DNA of 64,000 bases, from the NCBI RefSeq assembly GCF_003289945.1, contig NZ_QMBP01000009.1, forward strand, positions 248,001-312,000, written 5' to 3'. Shown in pieces: positions 49,171 to 57,141 of this stretch. The translations under genes were made by a program, and so were the position numbers. The notes under the pieces are model-generated. The model was given only the letters and a program-made list of their open reading frames with translations. It had not been told where the DNA came from and searched no databases. This DNA comes from Mesorhizobium hawassense (GTDB taxonomy: Bacteria; Pseudomonadota; Alphaproteobacteria; Rhizobiales; Rhizobiaceae). Positions within the stretch are counted from its first letter, which is position 1, and each line of letters starts with the position of its first letter.

Positions 49171-50399
49171 GACTTGTCTCCGGGAACGGCCTGCGGCGCG
49201 GCGCGGCGACCGCCCTGGCTTGCCGCTGCCCACAATGCCATCAGTGGCGCGGCGAGCAACAGGAAGGGCGGCAGAAGGTTGGGGAAGTAGATGCGGGTGT
49301 CGTGGATCGGGAAGACGGTGAACTTCGCCAGCACGCCGAGCACCAGCGCCGCAAGCAGGATGCCGGCGCGGCGATCCAGCCGGAAGCCGGCGCGGCTTAA
49401 GCCATACCATCCGGCCAGCGCCAAAACCGAGACGCCGACCCAGCTGTTGACGCTGATCGCGCGCACCACCGAAGCGGCGAAGGCCTTCAGATAGGCCGCC
49501 ACCGAGAAGACCGGTTCGAACCCGTCCATGTTGTAATGCTGCTCGATGCTGGAAAACCACAGATGCGGCCACCAGCCGGGATGCTGCGCCCAATGCGAGA
49601 TGGCGAAATAGGCGACGAAGGACGCCGCGAAGCCGGCCAGCGCACCCCATGCCCTCTCTCGGAAAGCAACAAGCAGCACCGCGAAGATAGCGAGGAAGAC
49701 GATGTTGTCGGGCCTAGCCATGAAGGCGAGGAAGAGCAGGACCGCCGTCGACACCTCGCGCTTGCGCACATAGGCGAAGGCGCCGCCAAGGAACAGCGCT
49801 GAGCACAGCAGGTCAGGCGTCGAGGCGCGCGCCGCGCCGCCGAAATCGGCCATGATCAGAATGGCGCCGACGACGGGCGCCAGCGCCAACGCGCCTTCCG
49901 CGCGCAGCCAGGAGAGCGTGATAACCCCAAACAGGAGCACGGAGACCACTTGCACCAGCCGCATCGCCTCGACCGGCGAGACGACGTGGCTGAGGCTCGA
50001 CAGGACTTCCGCATAGAGGAACTTGATCCGGTACATGCCGAGCAGCGAATGGAAGTCGGCGGCATTCTCCGCCATATGGCTGCGGAAGCCGCCGCCGTCG
50101 TCGGTCAGCGTCTGGTAATCGGCAGCCGACACGCCGGCCTTGACCGTGCCGTAGGCATAGTCATGCAGCGCCTGCGGATCGGGATGGGTGCCTTCCTCGG
50201 CGATCGCCAGGTAGGCCAGCATGTCCCAATTGGCGTCGGGCATGAACCAGGCGGTCGCCGCGGTGAGCAGGATGTAGAGCGAGAACGCAATCGCCCCGAT
50301 CGATGCGGCCCATTTCGCGTAAGCCCCCTCGCCCCACGCCAGGCCGGCGCCGGTCAACCGTTCCAGCGGATTGGTCGGAGCGGACGGCCTGGTCAGCAT
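49167..50399 (-). CDS. Multi-spanning GT-C-like membrane protein
   Basis: A 410-aa integral membrane protein with about ten helices and a large early extracytoplasmic loop (PDANWDMLAYLAIAEEGTHPDP) rich in acids, as in GT-C glycosyltransferases. FMARPDNIVFL and HDTRIYFPNLLPP are loop features. I infer that it uses the polyprenyl-phosphate sugar made by the upstream genes. No closer family is recognised. It lies 12 nt after the aminotransferase gene and is coupled to the FkbM gene. Confidence 0.7.
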   Translation of the reverse strand: MLTRPSAPTNPLERLTGAGLAWGEGAYAKWAASIGAIAFSLYILLTAATAWFMPDANWDMLAYLAIAEEGTHPDPQALHDYAYGTVKAGVSAADYQTLTDDGGGFRSHMAENAADFHSLLGMYRIKFLYAEVLSSLSHVVSPVEAMRLVQVVSVLLFGVITLSWLRAEGALALAPVVGAILIMADFGGAARASTPDLLCSALFLGGAFAYVRKREVSTAVLLFLAFMARPDNIVFLAIFAVLLVAFRERAWGALAGFAASFVAYFAISHWAQHPGWWPHLWFSSIEQHYNMDGFEPVFSVAAYLKAFAASVVRAISVNSWVGVSVLALAGWYGLSRAGFRLDRRAGILLAALVLGVLAKFTVFPIHDTRIYFPNLLPPFLLLAAPLMALWAAASQGGRRAAPQAVPGDKS

Positions 50400-50411
50400 C
50401 CTCAGCGGCCT

Positions 50412-51887
50412 CTATTTACCAACCTGGCTTTTCACGAAATCCTTCACGATCGCCACGATGCCGCGCGACAGAAGGCTATCGAAGGCGTCGACGAAGCGGT
50501 CGACATGCTCGCGCTGGCAGATCAGCGGCGGCTCGAGCCGGATGACGTTGCGGTTGTATTCGGTGAACGCGACGAGCACGTCGTAGTCGCGCAGAAGCAG
50601 CGAACCGACGAAGCCCGACAGCGAGCCCTTGAGCTTGTCGTCGAGCACGCTCACCACCGGCCGCAGCACCATCGGCAGGGTCTGCGAGAAATCGTGGAAC
50701 TCGAGCCCGATCATGAAGCCTTTGCCGCGCACGTCCTTTATGATCTTCGGGTATTTTTCCTTCAGCGCCTGCAGACGCTGCAAAAGGTATTCGCCGGTCG
50801 AGGCGGCGTTGTCGATCAGCCCTTCGTCATAGAGCACGTTGATGCCCTCGATCGCGGTGACGCAGGCCTCGCCCATGCCGCCGAAGGTGGCCATGGCATG
50901 GATCATCGCCGTCTTCGGCGTGCCATAGGCCTTCATATAGACGTCGCGCCTGGCGATCATCGCGCCGACCGCCGCCTTGCCGGCGCCCAGCGACTTCGCC
51001 AGCGCCGTCACATCCGGCACCACGCCATAATGCTCGAAGGCATAGAAGCGGCCCGAGCGGCCATAGCCGCACTGCACCTCGTCAGCCACCCACAGCACGC
51101 CATGCCGGTCGCAAAGCGCGCGCAGCTTCTGCCAGTACTCAGTCGGCGCCTGGATGATGCCGCCGCCGCCCTGGATGGTTTCGAGCACGATGACGCCGAT
51201 CTCCGGATCGCTCTTGAACAGGCGCTCGACGGCGTCGATGTCGGCGAAGGGAACGCGCACGACATTGTCGGCCACCTTGAAGTCGGCTCGGTAGAGCTGG
51301 CCGTCGGTGATCGCCAGCACGCCCTTGGTCTTGCCGTGGAAGGAATTCTCGGCATAGACGATTTTCGGCCGCTTCGGGCCTGCGGCGCGCTCGGCGAGCT
51401 TCACCGCCGCTTCCATCGCTTCCGAACCGGACGAGCCGAGGAACACCATGTCGAGGTCGCCGGGCGAGCACTTGGCGATGTTGTGGGCGAGCGCCGCCGC
51501 ATATTGCGACATGAAGGCGATGGCGATCTCCTGGCGCTTCTCCTCCTGGAATTTCCGGCGGGCTTCCAGGATGCGCGGATGGTTGTGACCGAAGGCCAGC
51601 GAACCAAAACCGCCGAAGAAGTCGAGGATCTTGCGGCCGTTCTGGTCGACATAGAACATGCCCTCGGCGCGCTCGATCTTGACCTTGTGGAAGCCGAGCA
51701 GCTTCATGAAATGCAGCTGTCCAGGATTGAGATGCGCCTTGAACAGGTCGGTGATGCGGGCGACGTCCATCGCCTTGGCTTGCTCGACGCTGATCAGGTC
51801 GGGCTTGGCGATGGAAGCGGGCGAAAGCGCCGGCGCGTCGACCAGCGTGCGCGCGCCCGTATGTTCCGGCTTGGCCATGACGGTCAT
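50412..51887 (-). CDS. Class III aminotransferase of the lipid-linked sugar operon
   Basis: A 491-aa PLP enzyme. GSSGSEAMEAA (151-161) binds the phosphate, Asp269 is in VADEVQCGYGR, and Lys298 in TALAKSLGAGK forms the aldimine. It is annotated as aspartate/ornithine-type by resemblance, but the context suggests transfer of an amino group to a ketosugar or lipid-linked intermediate, making an amino-sugar. A ~45-residue N-terminal extension precedes the fold. GGAG lies 8 nt before the ATG at 51887. The acceptor is unproven. Confidence 0.87.
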   Translation of the reverse strand: MTVMAKPEHTGARTLVDAPALSPASIAKPDLISVEQAKAMDVARITDLFKAHLNPGQLHFMKLLGFHKVKIERAEGMFYVDQNGRKILDFFGGFGSLAFGHNHPRILEARRKFQEEKRQEIAIAFMSQYAAALAHNIAKCSPGDLDMVFLGSSGSEAMEAAVKLAERAAGPKRPKIVYAENSFHGKTKGVLAITDGQLYRADFKVADNVVRVPFADIDAVERLFKSDPEIGVIVLETIQGGGGIIQAPTEYWQKLRALCDRHGVLWVADEVQCGYGRSGRFYAFEHYGVVPDVTALAKSLGAGKAAVGAMIARRDVYMKAYGTPKTAMIHAMATFGGMGEACVTAIEGINVLYDEGLIDNAASTGEYLLQRLQALKEKYPKIIKDVRGKGFMIGLEFHDFSQTLPMVLRPVVSVLDDKLKGSLSGFVGSLLLRDYDVLVAFTEYNRNVIRLEPPLICQREHVDRFVDAFDSLLSRGIVAIVKDFVKSQVGK

Positions 51888-51911
51888 CTGAAAAATCTCC
51901 CCTTCGTCGCC

Positions 51912-52919
51912 CTATTCGGCAGGCACGTGTTCGGTGGCGACGGCGTGGCCGTCCTTCTTGGCGCGGTATTCGCTGTAGGCGGCGATCAGCATGTCCTCGT
52001 CGCGATATTGCGGCACCCAGCCGAGCTGGCGCTCGGCCTTGGACACGTCGAGGACGCATTCCTCGTCGGCGATCAAATACTGCTCCGGATCCATGATCGG
52101 CATGTTCAACCGGTCGAGCAGATCGAGTGTGCGCTTGACCGCCCAACCCGGCGTCGGCAGCAGGATCGACTTCGACCCGGCATGGCGGATCAGGTCGCCG
52201 AGCAGTTTTTTCACCGGCGGCGGATTGAGCGAGCCGAGATTGTAGGCCTCGTTCGGCACGCCGGCCTTCCAGGCCGCGCGGGCGGCTTCCGCGCAGTCGA
52301 ACACCGAGATGAACTGATAGGGATTCCGGCCCGAGCCGATCATCGGCACCGGCAGGTTCCAGTCGATCAGCTTGAACAGTTTCTCCAGGATGCCGAGCCG
52401 GCCGGGTCCGATGATCAGGCGCGGCCTGAACAGCGAGATCGACATGCCGCGCTTGCGCCATTCGGCGGCGAGCTCCTCGGTCTTCAGCTTCGACAACCCA
52501 TACTCGCCAAGCGGCGAGACCGGATGGTCCTCGGTCATCGGCAGCACTACCGTGTGGCCGTAGATCATGTCGGTCGTGTAGTGGACGAGCCTCTGCGCGC
52601 CTGCCTTGTCCATTGACTGGATGATGTTCTCGGTACCGTGAAAATTCACCGGGAAGAAGAAATCATGCCGCTTGGCGCGCACCTGGATCGGCGACAGCAT
52701 CTTGGCCGACAAATTGTAGACCACGTCGTCGGCCTTGAACCCGACCTTCGCGACCGAGGCGGGATCGGTCACGTCGCATGTGATGAAGCGCACCGAACGG
52801 TAATGCGGCAAGTCGCTCTTTACGATATCGGCGACGACGACGTTCTCGCCGTCGGCCACGAGCTTGGGGGCAAGGTGACGGCCGACGAAACCGTCGCCGC
52901 CGAAAATCACATGTCTCAT
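51912..52919 (-). CDS. NAD-dependent extended SDR of the lipid-linked sugar operon
   Basis: A 335-aa extended SDR. The cofactor motif GGDGFVGRHL is at residues 7-16, and the catalytic Tyr-Lys is in YGLSKLK. It resembles nucleotide-sugar epimerases and 3-beta-HSD relatives. In this operon it could reduce the 2-keto product of the DprE1-like oxidase (the job of DprE2) or make the ketone for the aminotransferase. The ATG at 52919 overlaps the stop of the transporter gene. A longer frame reaching 53393 is an overlap artefact. Confidence 0.85.
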   Translation of the reverse strand: MRHVIFGGDGFVGRHLAPKLVADGENVVVADIVKSDLPHYRSVRFITCDVTDPASVAKVGFKADDVVYNLSAKMLSPIQVRAKRHDFFFPVNFHGTENIIQSMDKAGAQRLVHYTTDMIYGHTVVLPMTEDHPVSPLGEYGLSKLKTEELAAEWRKRGMSISLFRPRLIIGPGRLGILEKLFKLIDWNLPVPMIGSGRNPYQFISVFDCAEAARAAWKAGVPNEAYNLGSLNPPPVKKLLGDLIRHAGSKSILLPTPGWAVKRTLDLLDRLNMPIMDPEQYLIADEECVLDVSKAERQLGWVPQYRDEDMLIAAYSEYRAKKDGHAVATEHVPAE

Positions 52920-53350
52920 CGAACGATCTCGCTTGTGCCGATCTTGTCGGGCCTGATGGAGGCGGTCTGGTCCTCGTGCCCGCGTCCACTTTGCGCGATC
53001 AGGATGGTGCCGACGCAGATGCAGGCGATGCCGGCGATGCGCCAGCCATTGAGGTCCTCGCGAAAGACGAAATAGGCAAAGATCGCCACGGCGACATAGG
53101 CGAGGCTGAGGAACGGATAGGCGAAGCTGAGCTCGACCTTGGACAGCACATAGAGGTGCGACGCCATCGAGATGACGAAGGTGCACAAGCCGAGGAAAAC
53201 CCAAGGGCTGAACACGATCTGCAACAGCCTGACGAGCGGATTGACGCCTTCGAAAGAGATCGGTCCCATCGACATCATCCCCTGCTTCAGCATCAGCTGC
53301 GCCGCCGCATTGGTCATGACCGTGAAGAGAATGAAGATTATGTATTTCAT
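52916..53350 (-). CDS. Small EamA/EmrE-like transporter subunit (flippase candidate)
   Basis: A 144-aa four-helix membrane protein like ArnE/ArnF and SMR transporters: YIIFILFTVMTNAAAQLMLKQG at the start, then LSFAYPFLSLAYVAVAIFAYFVF. Homologues of this size move undecaprenyl-phosphate aminoarabinose across the inner membrane. That fits the surrounding polyprenyl-phosphate sugar genes. I take ATG 53350; a GTG at 53359 is an alternative. A 122-nt gap separates it from the DprE1-like gene. Confidence 0.82.
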   Translation of the reverse strand: MKYIIFILFTVMTNAAAQLMLKQGMMSMGPISFEGVNPLVRLLQIVFSPWVFLGLCTFVISMASHLYVLSKVELSFAYPFLSLAYVAVAIFAYFVFREDLNGWRIAGIACICVGTILIAQSGRGHEDQTASIRPDKIGTSEIVR

Positions 53351-53472
53351 TGTTGCCACCCGCCCCTTGAGCGGTCCTATTACAAACCTGCAAATATTTC
53401 GTGAAGCCGCGATAGTCTTTTGAGCAGATCGGAATTTAACGCTTCGCTTACCGTGATTTACTCAATTCTTAT

Positions 53473-54828
53473 CTATTCGGCGGCCTCAGTACTCCCTTGT
53501 CCGATATCCATTCTCTTGGCCGTCCGCGCCCAGAAGCCCGACTGGAAAGCCGGGTCGCGAAGCGCCTCCAGCCGCTGCCATTGCGGGAACGACGCGGCGA
53601 ACGTCTCGGGGCTCATTCTGGCGTCCTTGTAGGGGTTGACCGCCCCGCCCGCCTCGACCGTGATGCGGTCGAGTTCGGCGAGCAGCCGCAGCGTCCTTTC
53701 GCCCCGGTTGGCGAAATCGAGAGTCAGCGTGTAGCCGGGCCGAGGGAACGACAGCAGCGCCGGCGAGCCGACATCGCCGAAGCGCTTGAGCACAGTCAGG
53801 AACGATCCCTGCCCCGCTTGTCGCGCCGCCTCGAGCAATGCAGGCACGGTGTGGCGGGCATTCTGTTCCGGCACCACGCTCTGGTGCTGGAAAAGCCCGC
53901 GCGGCCCGTAGAGCCGATTCCAGTCGCGGACGCCGTCGAGCGGAAAGAAGAAACCCTGATAACCCACCTGGCGCGGGACCGAAGACTTGCCCTTTTTCCA
54001 GCGGTAGGCCGCGTTGAAGACGGTGAGGAACGGCCGGTTCAGCACATTGAATGGCGGCTGCACCGGTACCGAAAGCCGGCTGCCGGCGTTCGCGGCGGCG
54101 TGCGAGCCGTGCTCGGCATGATTGCCGGTGAACAAAAGACCACGCCCACGGCCATGGCCGCCGGCAAGCTGGTCGATCCAGGCGACGGCATATTCATTGG
54201 CCTGGTCGGCCGCCTCGGCAAGATCGAAGAATTCGCCGAGGTCGCGAAACGGCGTCGCCCTCTCCATTATGTCGAGCGACGGCACGCGCATCAGCTTGAT
54301 CGACGCCGACAGGATCAGCCCGGTCAGCCCCATGCCGCCGATCGTCGCCTTGAACAGCCGGACATTGTCGGTCTCGGAGCAGCGATAGGTTCGACCGTCC
54401 GACCGAAGCAGCGTAAAAGACTCGACATGGCAGCCGAAGGTGCCGCGCCGATGGTGGCTCTTGCCGTGCACGTCATTGGCGATCGCGCCGCCCAGCGTCA
54501 CGAACTGCGTGCCCGGAACCACGGCCGGAAAGAAGCCGTAGGGCGCGGCGTGCGCGATGATGTCGCAAAGCATCACGCCGGCGTCGGCCTCGACCACGCC
54601 GGTCTCGGGATTGAAGGAACGGATGCGGTTGAGCGGCCGCATGTCGACCACCATGCCGGCATCGTTCTGGCAGCTGTCGCCATAGGAGCGGCCATTGCCG
54701 TAGCCGAGCAGCGATCCGGCTTTCGCCTCGCCACGCTTCAGCAAGGCGATCGCCTCATCCGCCGCGATCGCCTTGCGCGCCGGCGGGGTCGCCCGTCCGA
54801 AGCTGCCGAAGCGCCTGTCTCCCATCAC
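53473..54828 (-). CDS. DprE1-like polyprenylphosphoryl-ribose oxidase
   Basis: A 451-aa FAD-linked oxidase of the VAO/PCMH fold. FAD motifs are GYGNGRSYGDSCQN (near residue 43) and GGAIANDVHGKSHHRRGTFG (near 112), the latter close to the DprE1 signature. The C-terminal ALO-type domain carries VNPYKDARM. DprE1 oxidises decaprenylphosphoryl-ribose at C2, the first half of epimerisation to the arabinose donor. The start overlaps the upstream UbiA-fusion stop by 4 nt, and that partnership makes the pathway call stronger. A dedicated DprE2 is not obvious. Confidence 0.87.
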   Translation of the reverse strand: MMGDRRFGSFGRATPPARKAIAADEAIALLKRGEAKAGSLLGYGNGRSYGDSCQNDAGMVVDMRPLNRIRSFNPETGVVEADAGVMLCDIIAHAAPYGFFPAVVPGTQFVTLGGAIANDVHGKSHHRRGTFGCHVESFTLLRSDGRTYRCSETDNVRLFKATIGGMGLTGLILSASIKLMRVPSLDIMERATPFRDLGEFFDLAEAADQANEYAVAWIDQLAGGHGRGRGLLFTGNHAEHGSHAAANAGSRLSVPVQPPFNVLNRPFLTVFNAAYRWKKGKSSVPRQVGYQGFFFPLDGVRDWNRLYGPRGLFQHQSVVPEQNARHTVPALLEAARQAGQGSFLTVLKRFGDVGSPALLSFPRPGYTLTLDFANRGERTLRLLAELDRITVEAGGAVNPYKDARMSPETFAASFPQWQRLEALRDPAFQSGFWARTAKRMDIGQGSTEAAE

Positions 54829-56258
54829 CAGCCCCCGGCGACGAGGAAGACGGCGCCGATGGCGACGACGATCTGGCTGCGCCAGTCGCGGATGATGAAG
54901 ACGACCGGATCGTCATGCATCTCGTCGCGGCGCGCGAGAATCCAGACCCGCATCGTCAGATAGAGCACGATCGGTGCCAGCGGCCATATCAGCCACGGAT
55001 GTGGATAGAGCACCCGCACCGCCGGACTGTCCATATAGAGCGCCAGCACCAGCGCCGAGGAGAAGGCCGAAGCCATGCCGGCCTGGGCGACGATCTCCTG
55101 GTCCTCGGTGCGGTAGCCGCGGCCGGCAATGCGCTCGCCCGGCGGAATGGCCGTTGTGCGCAGCTCGACGAAGCGCTTCACCAGCGCCAAGGACAGGAAG
55201 AAGAAGATCGAGAAGGCGAGCAGCCAGAACGACACGTCGACGCCGGTGGCGGCGGCACCCGCCAGCACGCGGATCGTGTAGAGGCCGGCAAGCGTCAGCA
55301 CGTCGACCAGAAGCATGCGCTTGAACGACAGCGAATAGGCGGTGGTGACCGCCATGTAGCCGGCAAGCACGCCCAGGAATTCGATCGGAAGGAAGAGGCT
55401 CGCGGCGATGCCAATCGCGAGCAGCACGGCGATCGCGCCAAGGCCGAACGGGATCGACAACGCGCCGCTGGCGAAGGGCCGGTTGCGCTTTGTCGGATGC
55501 TTGCGGTCGAGCGCGAGGTCGAAGAAATCGTTGAGAATGTAGATGGCGGACGCCACGGCGCTGAAGGAGGCGAATGCCAGCAGGCATTCCCAGATCATGT
55601 TCGGGTTGAAGTATTCGTGCGACAGCACCATCGGCACCGCGATCAGCGAGTTCTTCAGCCACTGATGCATGCGCAGCATCTTGACGTAGGTCCGAAGCGT
55701 CGGCTTCGGCGCCGGCATGGCCTCGGCTTGATGCGCCGCCTGCCAGCGCCGGGCGCTTCGGTCGGGCGCCACGACCAGCGCGTTGCGCGCGGCGTCGAAC
55801 ACTTTGAGGTCGTGGCGGCTGTTGCCGGCATAGTCGAAGCCGGCATCGCCATAGGCGGCGACCAGCGCGGCGCACTTCCTGCCCGCGGTCATGTTGTGCG
55901 GGCCGTCGGTTGCCAGAACGTGATCGAAAATGCCGAGATACGCCGCGATCGCTTCGGCGAATTTGCGCGGCGTTCCCGTCGCCAGCACGATCTTGCGGCC
56001 CTCCCGGTGCTCGGTCCGCAACCGCTCTAGCAGGTCTTGACGGTAAGGCAGCGAGGTCGGATCGATGTCGACGCGTCTGGCGATCTCCTGCTTCAGCCGC
56101 GCCGCGCCGCCGGTCAGCCAGAGCGGCAGCAGAAAGAGATAGAGCGGATTCTTCTTGAGGAGGATGAACAGGCCTTCCCACAGAAGGTCGGTTGCAATCA
56201 GCGTGCCGTCGAGATCGACCGCAAGCGCAATTGCGTTCCTGTCCGACCTCGCGTCCAT
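54825..56258 (-). CDS. HAD phosphatase-UbiA prenyltransferase fusion (polyprenyl-phosphate phosphoribosyltransferase-like)
   Basis: A 477-aa fusion. Residues 1-180 are a HAD phosphatase domain (AVDLDGTLIATD, then LATGTPRKFAEAI and GDAGFDYAGNSRHD). Residues 195-475 are a nine-helix UbiA-type transferase with NDFFDLALDRKHPTKRNRP as the divalent metal/diphosphate site and a matching second loop. The mycobacterial UbiA homologue adds 5-phosphoribose to decaprenyl phosphate and a separate phosphatase then acts. Here both steps are joined. Azorhizobium NoeC is a related gene used for Nod-factor arabinosylation. It is the first gene of the seven-gene operon. Confidence 0.87.
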   Translation of the reverse strand: MDARSDRNAIALAVDLDGTLIATDLLWEGLFILLKKNPLYLFLLPLWLTGGAARLKQEIARRVDIDPTSLPYRQDLLERLRTEHREGRKIVLATGTPRKFAEAIAAYLGIFDHVLATDGPHNMTAGRKCAALVAAYGDAGFDYAGNSRHDLKVFDAARNALVVAPDRSARRWQAAHQAEAMPAPKPTLRTYVKMLRMHQWLKNSLIAVPMVLSHEYFNPNMIWECLLAFASFSAVASAIYILNDFFDLALDRKHPTKRNRPFASGALSIPFGLGAIAVLLAIGIAASLFLPIEFLGVLAGYMAVTTAYSLSFKRMLLVDVLTLAGLYTIRVLAGAAATGVDVSFWLLAFSIFFFLSLALVKRFVELRTTAIPPGERIAGRGYRTEDQEIVAQAGMASAFSSALVLALYMDSPAVRVLYPHPWLIWPLAPIVLYLTMRVWILARRDEMHDDPVVFIIRDWRSQIVVAIGAVFLVAGGW

Positions 56259-56460
56259 TGTCCTGCCCCGATCGGGCGCAGAATCCCGAAAATCCGATCT
56301 CGGAAAGGATCACGCGCCAATTCAACCCACGCCATGTGCCGGCGTCCTCAGGTTCGATATAGCGGGAGATGACGCAGCGAACGTTAAAACGTCCGGTTGC
56401 AGCGCATTGTCATACCGGTATTTCGGGGGTCATCGTTAAGCGACTTCTACCGGAAACGAT

Positions 56461-56487
56461 AAAAGGCCGGACATCGGTCCGGCCTTT
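56461..56487 (-). terminator. Terminator after the small secreted protein gene
   Basis: AAAGGCCGGAC (56462-56472) pairs perfectly with GTCCGGCCTTT (56477-56487) around ATCG. On the minus strand it is followed by TTTTATCG, 33 nt after the stop at 56520. Confidence 0.85.
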
Positions 56488-56519
56488 GCCAATCCTGCGG
56501 GCGCCAATGCGTGGCGAGG

Positions 56520-56783
56520 TTACTTGATACGGGCCGCACCGCCCGAAATTTCGACCGTTTCCGAGCCGGTCAGGGCTTCGAGGTCACCATTGGGCAGGGT
56601 GACGAAGCAGCCGTTCGGGCAGAACTCCACCGTCTCGCCGGCACCGAGCGTCAGCTCGCTCTTGGCGCCGCCTTCGGTCACGACCAGCGTCCGCGTCTGA
56701 GCGTCCTTGTTGATCGCGCTGGCGGCGAAAGCCGAACCGCCCAGTGCCAGCAAAGCGATGGCGGCAACGACAGACTTCCACAT
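56520..56783 (-). CDS. Small secreted hypothetical protein, 87 aa
   Basis: An 87-aa protein with the signal peptide MWKSVVAAIALLALGGSAFA, cleaved near 21. The short periplasmic domain holds TRTLVVTEGGAKSELTLGAGETVEFCPNGCFVTLPNG. Two cysteines (FCPNGCF) probably form a disulfide or bind a ligand. The ATG at 56783 is the natural start, and the frame extends upstream to 56897 with no sense. No family name is known to me. It is single, with its own terminator. Confidence 0.75.
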   Translation of the reverse strand: MWKSVVAAIALLALGGSAFAASAINKDAQTRTLVVTEGGAKSELTLGAGETVEFCPNGCFVTLPNGDLEALTGSETVEISGGAARIK

Positions 56784-56940
56784 TGCATTTCCGGTGTTTG
56801 AAACACCGCCTCTGTTCAAATTCGCAAGGCATTCTCGCCCTTTGCATCGAAGCTTATATGAGATGTTACCTGAACCGCAACTGAATGCCGCATTCATGCC
56901 ACAATCGGTTTCGAACTGCGCGACAACGCCGCCGAAAGTG

Positions 56941-57137
56941 TATCGAAATTCGGGTCAGGCCGAGCCGAAAATGGTGGGTTCCGAGAACCGGCCTACGCCG
57001 GCCGTAGCCTTCATGGAGCGGATACATTTATGAGGGCTTCGGCCGGCGAAGGCCGGAGCGGAGCGTACTTTTCGTACGTGAGCACCGGAAGCGCAGGAAG
57101 CCGCCATTTGCAGGCCGGCCTCACCCGAATGTCGGTA
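56941..57137. repeat. 197-bp MITE-like repeat with 34-nt terminal inverted repeats
   Basis: Left arm 56941-56974 and the reverse complement of the right arm 57104-57137 agree at 27 of 34 positions (for example ATTCGGGT-AGGCCG). Between them are GC-rich hairpins and CGTAC/GTACG. It fills the gap between the small secreted protein gene and the MscS gene. No ORF is supported inside. From 56784 to 56940 I see only the upstream region of the small gene. Confidence 0.7.
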
Positions 57138-57141
57138 CACT

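Noticed and set aside
49950..52616. 888-codon plus-strand ORF opposite the aminotransferase and SDR genes
   Set aside because: It crosses three well-supported minus-strand genes and has low-complexity His/Arg/Glu composition, typical of mirror frames in GC-rich DNA.
51912..53393. Fusion protein of the small transporter and the SDR
   Set aside because: The long frame begins in a different frame of the transporter gene. The SDR has a clear own ATG at 52919 overlapping the transporter stop.
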